Shown here: one piece after another, positions 1-5,608 of the stretch
Layout of the letters: every line of letters starts with the position of its first letter
How positions within the stretch are numbered: position 1 is the first letter of the stretch
DNA from: an uncultured bacterium
GTDB taxonomy: Bacteria; Bacillota; Clostridia; Oscillospirales; Oscillospiraceae
Direction: 5' to 3'
DNA length: 7,888 bases
Assembly (NCBI GenBank): GCA_949288405.1
Contig: CASEKM010000065.1
Span: forward strand, 1-7,888
The notes under the pieces: model-generated
Told to the model about the DNA's origin: nothing
Database searches by the model: none
What the model saw: only the letters and a program-made list of their open reading frames with translations
Made by a program: the position numbers and the translations under genes

Positions 1-593
1 GTGGCGGTGGAGGTGTGGACCCGGCCGCCCGACTCGGTCTCGGGCACCCGCTGGACCCGGTGGACCCCGCTCTCAAACTTCAGGCGGGAGTAGACCCCGT
101 CCCCCTCGATGGTAAAGGAGATCTCCTTCACGCCGCCCAGCTCCGTTTCGCTGACGCTGTTGATCTCCGTTTTCCACCGCTGGGCCTCGGCGTACATGGA
201 GTACATGCGGTACAGGGAGTGGGCGAACAGGGCGGCCTCCTCCCCTCCCACGCCGGCCCGGATCTCCATGATCACGTTCTTGCGGTCGTTGGGGTCCCTG
301 GGGAGCAGAAGGACCTTCAGCTCCCCCTCCAGCCGCTCCAGGTCGGCCCTGGCCTGCTGGAACTCCTCCTGGGCCAGCTCCCTCATCTCCGGGTCGGAGA
401 GGAGGGCCTCGGATTCCTCCTTCTGCTGCTGGGCCCGCAGGTACTGCCGGTAGGTCTCCACCACCGGGGAGAGCTCGGTCTGCTCCTTGTTCAGCTTGGC
501 CACCTGGTCCGGGTCGTCATAGGTCTCCGGGGCGGCCAGGCGGGCTTCGATTTGACTGTATTTGGCCTCGATGGCCGCCAGCTTGTCCAGCAT
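1..593 (-). CDS. prfA: Peptide chain release factor 1 (RF1), N-terminal 197 codons; C-terminus beyond the window
   Basis: RF1 recognises UAA and UAG in the ribosomal A site and triggers release of the finished protein. The reverse-strand translation starts MLDKLAAIEAKYSQIEARL, a coiled-coil-like domain 1, and continues through the family hallmark IMEIRAGVGGEEAALFAHSL to VHRVQRVPETESGGRVHTS. The codon-reading tripeptide is P184-E185-T186, the RF1-type PxT form rather than the SPF of RF2, so this is prfA and not prfB. The catalytic GGQ loop would lie past the window edge and cannot be checked. The ATG at 591-593 has a purine-rich site (AGGAAAGGA) about 8 nt upstream. The gene follows a 657-bp repeat-rich gap. 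I see no convincing promoter there, so it may have its own undetected promoter or receive read-through from the genes above. Identity is very secure. Confidence 0.97.
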   Translation of the reverse strand, partial: MLDKLAAIEAKYSQIEARLAAPETYDDPDQVAKLNKEQTELSPVVETYRQYLRAQQQKEESEALLSDPEMRELAQEEFQQARADLERLEGELKVLLLPRDPNDRKNVIMEIRAGVGGEEAALFAHSLYRMYSMYAEAQRWKTEINSVSETELGGVKEISFTIEGDGVYSRLKFESGVHRVQRVPETESGGRVHTSTA

Positions 594-623
594 AGGCTTG
601 TTCCTTTCCTCGGTATAGAGATT

Positions 624-643
624 CCGCCGTCTGCGGACGGCGG
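624..643. repeat. 8-bp perfect hairpin in the prfA leader
   Basis: Arms CCGCCGTC (624-631) and GACGGCGG (636-643) are perfectly complementary around a TGCG loop. The hairpin ends about 30 nt before the prfA start codon and just upstream of its ribosome-binding site, so it would sit in the mRNA leader if transcription starts above it. There is no U-run after it in the minus direction, so it is not a standard terminator for that strand. It abuts the larger palindrome at 643-672, which suggests both belong to one repeat element. Confidence 0.6.
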
Positions 644-672
644 GTTTCTTTCTGGATGTCCAGAAAGAAACC
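643..672. repeat. Perfect palindrome, 14-bp arms, 2-nt centre
   Basis: The left arm GGTTTCTTTCTGGA (643-656) and right arm TCCAGAAAGAAACC (659-672) match without mismatch around TG. It is A/T-richer than its surroundings. It could be the terminus or core of a small dispersed palindromic element, a protein-binding site, or a hairpin in the transcript. No gene is associated with it here. The base pairing is read directly from the sequence; the function is unknown. Confidence 0.7.
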
Positions 673-681
673 AAAGAGACA

Positions 682-733
682 CCAGGGCGCGGCTCAGGAT
701 GAGCGCTCCGCGCTCATATTCGCCGCCCCTGGA
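682..733. repeat. Nested stem-loop next to the 14-bp palindrome
   Basis: The outer arms CCAGGG (682-687) and CCCTGG (728-733) enclose an inner perfect hairpin, ATGAGCGC (699-706) with GCGCTCAT (710-717), around TCC. Being adjacent to the palindrome at 643-672, it probably forms the second half of one roughly 110-bp composite repeat unit (about 624-733). No coding potential is evident. The unit boundary is an inference. Confidence 0.5.
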
Positions 734-859
734 CACCTATTACGGGGGTTACCCCTTGGGATTGGGCAGAAAATTTCCGGCGCGCAAAATCTGAGTGACA
801 ATCTAAATTCCCGCCGGGCCACTGGGCCCTGGGTGGGCAGAAATTTGCCATTGGTGCGG

Positions 860-889
860 TTCCGCTTCCGCGCCTAGGTTTGCCGAGCC
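860..889. repeat. Direct repeat copy 1 (30 nt)
   Basis: This 30-nt block begins TTCCGCTTCCGCGCC and ends TTTGCCGAGCC. It recurs at 1089-1118 with a single difference, A at 876 against G at 1105. The two copies have the same orientation, lie 229 nt apart and have different upstream neighbours, so the block seems to be a mobile or recombining module rather than part of one simple tandem duplication. Confidence 0.75.
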
Positions 890-913
890 GACGGAACTGG
901 TGCGAATCCTGGC

Positions 914-933
914 GGGAGGCCCAAGGGCCTCCC
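914..933. repeat. 9-bp perfect hairpin
   Basis: GGGAGGCCC (914-922) pairs perfectly with GGGCCTCCC (925-933) around AA. It lies between direct repeat copy 1 and the GTAGGGG-started module at 966. It has no flanking T-run and so is not a canonical terminator. Confidence 0.55.
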
Positions 934-969
934 CTACTCACCCCCGGAATGTTTTCTTGAAACCCGTAG

Positions 970-1032
970 GGGAGGGGCTGAAGGTGAATCGGCCGAAGGC
1001 CGAGAGAAGCCACCCTGGGGTGTGCCCCTCCC
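970..1032. repeat. Long nested stem-loop in a GTAGGGG module
   Basis: The outer arms GGGAGGGGC (970-978) and GCCCCTCCC (1024-1032) are exact complements. Inside them TCGGCC (989-994) pairs with GGCCGA (998-1003) around GAA. The whole 63-nt block can fold on itself on either strand, as expected of a short palindromic intergenic element. No gene product or binding protein can be assigned. Confidence 0.5.
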
Positions 1033-1038
1033 GCCCAG

Positions 1039-1081
1039 GCCCCCTTGTAAAAGGGGGCTGTCGCCGCCGTCAGGCGGTGAC
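1039..1081. repeat. Two adjacent hairpins just before direct repeat copy 2
   Basis: The first is GCCCCCTT (1039-1046) with AAGGGGGC (1051-1058) around GTAA. The second is GTCGCCGCC (1060-1068) with GGCGGTGAC (1073-1081) around GTCA, perfect except for one G-T wobble. The two sit only 1 nt apart and lead, after GGGGGA, into the 30-nt direct repeat at 1089. Confidence 0.55.
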
Positions 1082-1088
1082 TGGGGGA

Positions 1089-1118
1089 TTCCGCTTCCGC
1101 GCCTGGGTTTGCCGAGCC
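1089..1118. repeat. Direct repeat copy 2 (30 nt)
   Basis: This is the second copy of the block at 860-889, identical at 29 of 30 positions. It is followed within about 6 nt by the CCGGAAT to GTAGGG junction, whereas copy 1 reaches its version of that junction only after a 55-nt insertion that contains the 914-933 hairpin. This is consistent with mosaic assembly of modules. Confidence 0.75.
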
Positions 1119-1139
1119 AACTTGCCGGAATTAAAACCT

Positions 1140-1204
1140 GTAGGGCGCGACGACCCCGGCGCGCCGCCTAGATCCGCCGTAGGGGCGGGTGCCCTCACCC
1201 GCCC
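1140..1204. repeat. Two GTAGGG-started hairpin modules downstream of the DUF218 gene
   Basis: In the first, GGCGCG (1144-1149) pairs with CGCGCC (1160-1165). In the second, GGGCGGGTG (1183-1191) pairs perfectly with CACCCGCCC (1196-1204) around CCCT. They lie 47 to 110 nt past the stop codon of the DUF218 gene. A transcript of the operon would carry these GC-rich stems at its 3' end, but no U-tract follows either stem in the minus direction. They could stabilise an mRNA end or be inert repeats. Confidence 0.55.
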
Positions 1205-1250
1205 GCCGCATCCCTGAGCCCAACTTGAGCCCTGCCCGCCGTTCTTTTCC

Positions 1251-1889
1251 TCACCGATCCAGCAAAAACGACTTCATCAGCGCCAGCGGCTCCCGGATGT
1301 ACATTTGAATCCTGGAGGGAATGTGGGTGGTGGGGGCGGCCAGGGTGGACACCTCTCCATATCCAAACCGCTCCGCCAGCATCCGGGTCCGGGTCAGGTG
1401 GAAACCGTTGGACACCACCAGCACGTCCGCGTGCTCCACCTGGATGCCCTCAGCGGCCAGCAGCTCTCTGCTGTAAAGTAAATTTTCTTTCGTGTTGTGG
1501 GACCGGTCCTCCAGGAGGATCTGGTCCTCCGGCACGCCGCCGTCCATCAGATAGTCCGCCATGCACCGGGCCTCGGAGGCGGGCTCGTTGCTCCCCTGTC
1601 CCCCGGAGACCACCACCGTCACCTCCGGGTGCGCCTCCCAGTAGTCCAGGGCGGTGTCCAGACGGTCCTGGAGGAGGATGGAGGGCTCCCCGCCGGGCAT
1701 CACCCGGCAGCCTAAGACCACCATCGCCTGGGGGTCCCCCTGGATATGGTTATAGGAGCCGTACAGCACCGCCCCGAACAGTCCGGCAAAGACCAGCAGA
1801 CCCGCCGCCATCAGGGCGGCCAGGGCGGTCAGCCAGCGGGGGGCGCGCCGCCCCCGGTAGGAATAGGGCCGCATTCTCTTTTGTCTCAT
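1251..1889 (-). CDS. Membrane-anchored DUF218 protein of the SanA/YdcF/ElyC type
   Basis: This 212-residue protein has a basic N-terminus (MRQKRMRPYSYRGRR), one hydrophobic helix at about 20-43 and then a DUF218 domain. Visible family segments are VVLGCRV, VVVSGGQG followed by an acidic EPASEA, the loop LEDRSHNTKENL, and VVSNGFHLTRTRM. E. coli relatives SanA and ElyC affect envelope integrity and vancomycin sensitivity. The biochemical activity of the family is unclear, so only an envelope-related role is suggested. The domain should lie outside the membrane if the basic end stays in the cytoplasm. I chose the ATG at 1889 because GAGGTG lies 6 nt before it. An in-frame GTG at 1898 is possible, but its site is crowded. 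It is the last gene of the run, 22 nt after the ABC-F stop, with no clear terminator behind it. Confidence 0.88.
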   Translation of the reverse strand: MRQKRMRPYSYRGRRAPRWLTALAALMAAGLLVFAGLFGAVLYGSYNHIQGDPQAMVVLGCRVMPGGEPSILLQDRLDTALDYWEAHPEVTVVVSGGQGSNEPASEARCMADYLMDGGVPEDQILLEDRSHNTKENLLYSRELLAAEGIQVEHADVLVVSNGFHLTRTRMLAERFGYGEVSTLAAPTTHIPSRIQMYIREPLALMKSFLLDR

Positions 1890-1911
1890 CAGCCGCACCT
1901 CTCCTCCGGGC

Positions 1912-3831
1912 TCAGCCCCGGGCCTCCTCCAGCTGGGCGGACAGGGTCTCCCAGGTACCGTACAGCTTCAAGATTTCCTCCTCCAGGGCCTCCCGCTGTT
2001 CATACAGCTCCTGGAGCTTCAGATAGTCGGCGGCGGCCTCCTGGATCTGCTGCTCCAGCTGGTCCATCTGCTCCTCCGCCTTGCCCACCGCCCGCTCGGC
2101 GGCGGCCACCTCCTTCTCCAGGTTCTTGGTGCCGCCGGGGCGCTTGGGCTTCTCCTTCTTCTCCTTGGGCTCCGGGGCCTTCTCCGCCGGCGCCTGGGCG
2201 TCGGAGGCGGACTTGCCCGCCGCCCCCCGGGCCTTGGCGGCCAGGTAGTCCTGGTAGCCCCCCCGGAAGTCGGTGATCTGCCCGTTCTCCAGCATCCAGA
2301 TACGGCTGGCAAAGCGCTCAATAAAATAGCGGTCGTGGGAGACGAACAGCAGGTTGCCCTCGTACTCCTCCACGGCCTCCTCGATCCACTCCCGGCTCTG
2401 GATGTCCAGGTGGTTGGTGGGCTCGTCCAAAATCAGCAGGTTGATCTTCTCGTCCATGAGCATGCACAGCCGCAGGCGGCTCTGCTCCCCGCCGGACAGG
2501 GCGGAGACGGGCTTGAACACGTCCTCCCCCCGGAACTTGAAAGCGGCCAGCCGGTTCCGGGCGGTCTGGGCGGTGCAGTCCTGGTCATAGATCAGGGTGT
2601 CCACCAGATTCCGCTCCGGGTGGTCGAAGTGGACGTGCTGGGGCAGGTAGCCGGTCCTCACCGTGGGGCCCATGCGGATCTTGCCGCTGTCCGGCTCCTC
2701 CTCCCCCAGGATCAGCTTCAGGAGGGTGGTCTTGCCGCTGCCGTTGTCCCCCAGCAGGCCGATGCGCTCACCCCCCTCCACCTCCAACCCCAGGTTGGCA
2801 AAGAGGGTGCGCTCCCCGAAGGACTTGGTCAGGCCCTTGATGGTGAGCACCTCGTCCCCCCGGAACTCCCGCTCGCCGAAGCGCACCTCCATCTTCCGCT
2901 CCTTTTTGGGGCGGTCGGTGACCCGCATGCGCTCGATGCGTTTCTCCATGGACTTCACCCGCTTGAAGGTCTTGTCCATGCCGGAGTAGGCCCAAATGCG
3001 CATCTGGGCAGCGGCCTTCTCCAACTGCTCGATCTTGGCCTGCTCCTTCTCGTACTGGCGCAGCTTCTCCTCGTACCGGCGCTCCTTCTCCACGGCGTAA
3101 AAGCTGTAGTTCCCCTCGTAGAACTCCGCCCTGCCCTCCTGGATCTCCACGATCCGGTCCACCACCTGGTCCAGGAAGTACCGGTCGTGGGAGACGGTGA
3201 GCACCGTCCCCTTGAACTTCTCCAGGTACTCCTCCAGCCACTCGGTGGCCCGCAGGTCCAGGTGGTTGGTGGGCTCGTCCAGCAGCAGGATGTCCGTGTC
3301 CTCCAAAATGAGCCGGGCCAGGTTCACCCGGGTCTTCTCTCCCCCGGAGAGCTTGTCAAAGAGCTGCTCCCGCATGGACTGGGGGATGGACAGGCCGTTG
3401 CACACCTTGTTGGTGCGGGTGTCCGTCTCATAGCCCCCGGCGGCCTCATAGGCGGCGGTGAGCCTGTCGTACCTTGACAGGAGGGCGGGGTCGCTCCCCT
3501 CCCCCATCTGCTCTGTCAGGGCGGCCATCTCCTCCTCCATCTTCCGCAGGGGGGCAAAGGCGGTGGCCAGCACGTCCTCCACGGTGTACCCCGCCGGGTA
3601 GACGGGGATCTGGGAGATGAGGCCCATGCGCTTGCCCGGCGCAATGACCACATCCCCCTCGTCGTAGTCCAGTACCCCCGTGAGGATGCGCAACAGGGTG
3701 GTCTTGCCGCAGCCGTTGGGGCCCAGCAGGCCCACCCGCTCCCCGGTGTCCACCTGGAAGGTGAGTCCGTCTAAAATTTTATGTCCAACCTCAAACTCCT
3801 TCACCAGGTTGGAAACTGAAATGTCGATCAT
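1912..3831 (-). CDS. ABC-F family ATPase (YdiF/Uup-like), 639 residues
   Basis: This soluble protein has two ATP-binding cassettes in one chain and no membrane segments, the layout of ABC-F factors, which act on the ribosome rather than as transporters. Cassette 1 has Walker A GPNGCGKTT (37-45), signature LSGGE (161-165) and Walker B LLLDEPTNHLD with D185/E186. Cassette 2 has GDNGSGKTT (361-369), LSGGEQ (445 onward) and D469/E470. The charged linker between them (about 240-315) contains the family segment WAYSGMDKTFKRVKSMEKR, which in relatives reaches the P-site tRNA. A lysine/proline-rich stretch (about 538-569) precedes a C-terminal coiled coil (about 570-637), as in Uup and YdiF. Both catalytic sites look intact. 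Start ATG 3831 has GAGG 7 nt upstream. The gene lies 22 nt after the small membrane protein. A resistance-type ABC-F cannot be excluded, but the length and tail favour a housekeeping YdiF-like factor. Confidence 0.95.
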   Translation of the reverse strand: MIDISVSNLVKEFEVGHKILDGLTFQVDTGERVGLLGPNGCGKTTLLRILTGVLDYDEGDVVIAPGKRMGLISQIPVYPAGYTVEDVLATAFAPLRKMEEEMAALTEQMGEGSDPALLSRYDRLTAAYEAAGGYETDTRTNKVCNGLSIPQSMREQLFDKLSGGEKTRVNLARLILEDTDILLLDEPTNHLDLRATEWLEEYLEKFKGTVLTVSHDRYFLDQVVDRIVEIQEGRAEFYEGNYSFYAVEKERRYEEKLRQYEKEQAKIEQLEKAAAQMRIWAYSGMDKTFKRVKSMEKRIERMRVTDRPKKERKMEVRFGEREFRGDEVLTIKGLTKSFGERTLFANLGLEVEGGERIGLLGDNGSGKTTLLKLILGEEEPDSGKIRMGPTVRTGYLPQHVHFDHPERNLVDTLIYDQDCTAQTARNRLAAFKFRGEDVFKPVSALSGGEQSRLRLCMLMDEKINLLILDEPTNHLDIQSREWIEEAVEEYEGNLLFVSHDRYFIERFASRIWMLENGQITDFRGGYQDYLAAKARGAAGKSASDAQAPAEKAPEPKEKKEKPKRPGGTKNLEKEVAAAERAVGKAEEQMDQLEQQIQEAAADYLKLQELYEQREALEEEILKLYGTWETLSAQLEEARG

Positions 3832-3853
3832 AGTGTCCTCGTCGCGTTATTTC

Positions 3854-4183
3854 TCAGCAATATCCATAGTAGTCCGCCCAGTAGAAGGGACCAACCTCTG
3901 TCACAATCCAATTCTCCATGGGCTCCAGCGTCACATGGCCCAATGGGACCGGGTCCTCAAAGTGATAAATCGTCGTGTTGGGCGGATTGTCAAACCACTT
4001 CAAAAAAGCGTCCTCCGGCACGGCCTCCCGCACCTGCATGGTAACCGCAATGATCGGGTGTCCCGCCCGCAGCATCACCAGCCGCAGCGCCCCCATAGGG
4101 GTGAGAAAGAGATAGCCCATCAGCAGAATGCCGCAGATCAGAGCAGTCAGCTTGACCGCTGTTTTCCATGTCCATGCTCTCAT
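3854..4183 (-). CDS. Unrecognised small membrane-anchored protein, 109 residues
   Basis: I do not recognise this family. The protein begins MRAWTWKTAVK, with three basic residues, followed by a hydrophobic helix at about residues 12-30 (LTALICGILLMGYLFLTP). By the positive-inside rule the remaining roughly 75 residues would face outside. That part is rich in aromatic and acidic residues (AFLKWFDNPPNTTIYHFED, VGPFYWADYYGYC) and ends in a cysteine. The start is well supported: GAAGGAG lies 7 nt before the ATG. It sits 30 nt after murF and 22 nt before the ABC-F gene, so it is very likely co-transcribed with both. Hand-counted GC over its length is about 57%, against about 67-70% in sampled murF and ddl lines. 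It may be a fast-evolving lineage-specific envelope protein. That it is a gene is likely; its function is unknown. Confidence 0.8.
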   Translation of the reverse strand: MRAWTWKTAVKLTALICGILLMGYLFLTPMGALRLVMLRAGHPIIAVTMQVREAVPEDAFLKWFDNPPNTTIYHFEDPVPLGHVTLEPMENWIVTEVGPFYWADYYGYC

Positions 4184-4213
4184 GCCCGGTCTCCTTCTTT
4201 GTAAAAGGCCCTG

Positions 4214-5602
4214 TTATCCCTCCGGCGTCAGCTCCACCAGCTTGGCGGTCAGGTCCTCCAGCTTCATGCCCCGGGAGGCCTTCACCAGGATGGTGCTGTC
4301 CGGCTTGACGATCTCCGGCAGGATCTTCTCCGCCTCATCCTTGGTGCGGCAGTAGAAGACCCGCTCCACGCCGGACTTTTCGGCCCCCTGGGCGATGTGC
4401 TTGGCCTCGTCCCCCACCGCCACCAGGCAGTGGATCCCCTGCTTGCCCAGGTACTCCCCCACCTCCATGTGGAGGGCGGGCGAATAGGGGCCCAGCTCGA
4501 ACATGTCCCCCAGCACCGCCGCCTTCCAGGCGCTGTGGCTGTCGGAGAGCACCTGGATGGCCGCCCGCATGGACTGGGGATTGGCATTGTAGGTGTCGTC
4601 CAGGATGGTGATGTTCTCCCCCCGCTGGACCAGATTCATGCGCATGCGGGTGGGGACAAAGCGGGCCAGGCCCCGCTGGATCTCGTCCGGGGTGAGACCC
4701 AGCCACTCCCCCACCGCCGCGGCGATGAGGGTGGGGTAGATCATGTGCTCCCCCAGGGCGGGGATCTTCACCTCCCGGTCCATGCGGGGGGTGGTCAGGT
4801 GGCAGTGGATGTGGCTCACCCCGTCCCCGCCGGTGACCTGGGAGCGGTACTCCGCCCCCTCCGCCTTGCCGCAGAACACCGTATCCACCGGGGTCCTTCC
4901 CCGGAGGGTGGCAAGCAGGGCGTCGTCGGCGTTCAGGATCAGCAGGCCGCCTGTCCGGATATGGGGGATCAACTCGCACTTGGCCCGGAAGATGTTCTCC
5001 CGGCTGCCCAGCTTCTCGATGTGGGCGTCCCCGATGTTGGTGATGACCCCGATGTCCGGCTGGACGATGCCGCTGAGATAGTCGATCTCCCCAAACTTGT
5101 CCATCCCCATCTCCAGCACGGCGGCCTGATAGGAGGCGTCCAGCCGCAGCAGGGTGAGGGGCAGGCCGATGTTGTTGTTGAAGTTGCCCTCGGTCTTCAG
5201 GACCTTGTACTTCACCCCCAGCACGGCGGCGATCATGTCCTTGGCGGTGGTCTTGCCCACGCTGCCGGTCACGCCGATGCAGGGGATCTGGAAGCGGTCC
5301 TTGTACCAGCGGGCCAGGTCCCCCAGGGCCTTCTCCGTGTCCGCCACCTGGATATAGAAGCGGTCCTCCCGGCGCTCCGGCCAGGGCCGGGCGGTGAGGC
5401 AGCCGGCCGCCCCCGCCTCCAGGGCGGCGTCCAAATAGGCGTGGCCGTCAAAGCGCTCCCCCACCAGGGGGATGAACAGGGAGCCGGGGTGGATGTCCCG
5501 GCTGTCGGTGTCCACCTGGCTCACGGTCCGGCTCAAGTCCGCCTGACCCAGCAGGGTCCCGCCCACCGCCTCCAGCAGTTCCTGAATCGTAATGGCTTCC
5601 AT
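4214..5602 (-). CDS. murF: UDP-N-acetylmuramoyl-tripeptide--D-alanyl-D-alanine ligase
   Basis: MurF joins the D-Ala-D-Ala dipeptide to UDP-MurNAc-tripeptide using ATP, the last cytoplasmic step of the peptidoglycan pentapeptide precursor. The 462-residue product has the three Mur-ligase domains. The N-terminal substrate domain (about 1-85) contains DTDSRDIHPGSLFIPLVGERFDGH. The central ATPase has P-loop GVTGSVGKTT (110-119), FNNNIGLPLTLL and LEMGMDKFGEI. The C-terminal domain has ILDDTYNANPQSM (D335, D336, N339, N341) followed by AVLGDMFELG. Length and all key motifs are normal for MurF. The DDTYNANP and GDMxELG motifs separate it from MurE and MurC. The gene begins 6 nt after the ddl stop, and its AAGGAG site lies inside the last codons of ddl, so translation is probably coupled. 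The pair makes the dipeptide and then uses it. Confidence 0.98.
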   Translation of the reverse strand: MEAITIQELLEAVGGTLLGQADLSRTVSQVDTDSRDIHPGSLFIPLVGERFDGHAYLDAALEAGAAGCLTARPWPERREDRFYIQVADTEKALGDLARWYKDRFQIPCIGVTGSVGKTTAKDMIAAVLGVKYKVLKTEGNFNNNIGLPLTLLRLDASYQAAVLEMGMDKFGEIDYLSGIVQPDIGVITNIGDAHIEKLGSRENIFRAKCELIPHIRTGGLLILNADDALLATLRGRTPVDTVFCGKAEGAEYRSQVTGGDGVSHIHCHLTTPRMDREVKIPALGEHMIYPTLIAAAVGEWLGLTPDEIQRGLARFVPTRMRMNLVQRGENITILDDTYNANPQSMRAAIQVLSDSHSAWKAAVLGDMFELGPYSPALHMEVGEYLGKQGIHCLVAVGDEAKHIAQGAEKSGVERVFYCRTKDEAEKILPEIVKPDSTILVKASRGMKLEDLTAKLVELTPEG

Positions 5603-5608
5603 GTGCCC

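Larger units (their letters stand above)
594..1250. repeat. Gene-free intergenic mosaic of palindromes and repeated modules
   Basis: About 657 bp between prfA and the DUF218 gene contain no credible coding region. The open frames here are short, arginine/proline-rich, and run through hairpins. The stretch is instead packed with inverted repeats (separate entries) plus a near-identical 30-nt direct repeat. Two related junctions of the form CCGGAAT, a few bases, AAACC, C or T, GTAGGG occur at about 944-971 and 1124-1145. Three modules start with GTAGGG (966, 1140, 1180). Such modules resemble the short dispersed palindromic repeats I remember from Oscillospiraceae genomes; this is memory, not a search. 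No transposase, tRNA or recognisable riboswitch was seen. Confidence 0.75.

Noticed and set aside
15..794. A 259-codon plus-strand open frame
   Set aside because: Antisense to prfA, then runs through the palindromes at 624-733; no recognisable family.
860..1118. Repeated blocks as a CRISPR array
   Set aside because: There are only two copies 229 nt apart, with no regular spacing, no spacer-sized units and no cas genes.
656..1217. Short open frames within the repeat region on both strands (656-877, 714-1013, 900-1217)
   Set aside because: They pass through inverted repeats, have arginine/proline/glycine-rich translations and lack convincing ribosome-binding sites.
594..1250. An insertion sequence or integrated element
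   Set aside because: No transposase or integrase fragment, no long terminal inverted repeats bounding the region, and no evident target-site duplication.
2335..3477. A 380-codon plus-strand open frame opposite the ABC-F gene
   Set aside because: Same cause: a leucine/valine/histidine-rich antisense shadow with no domain recognised.
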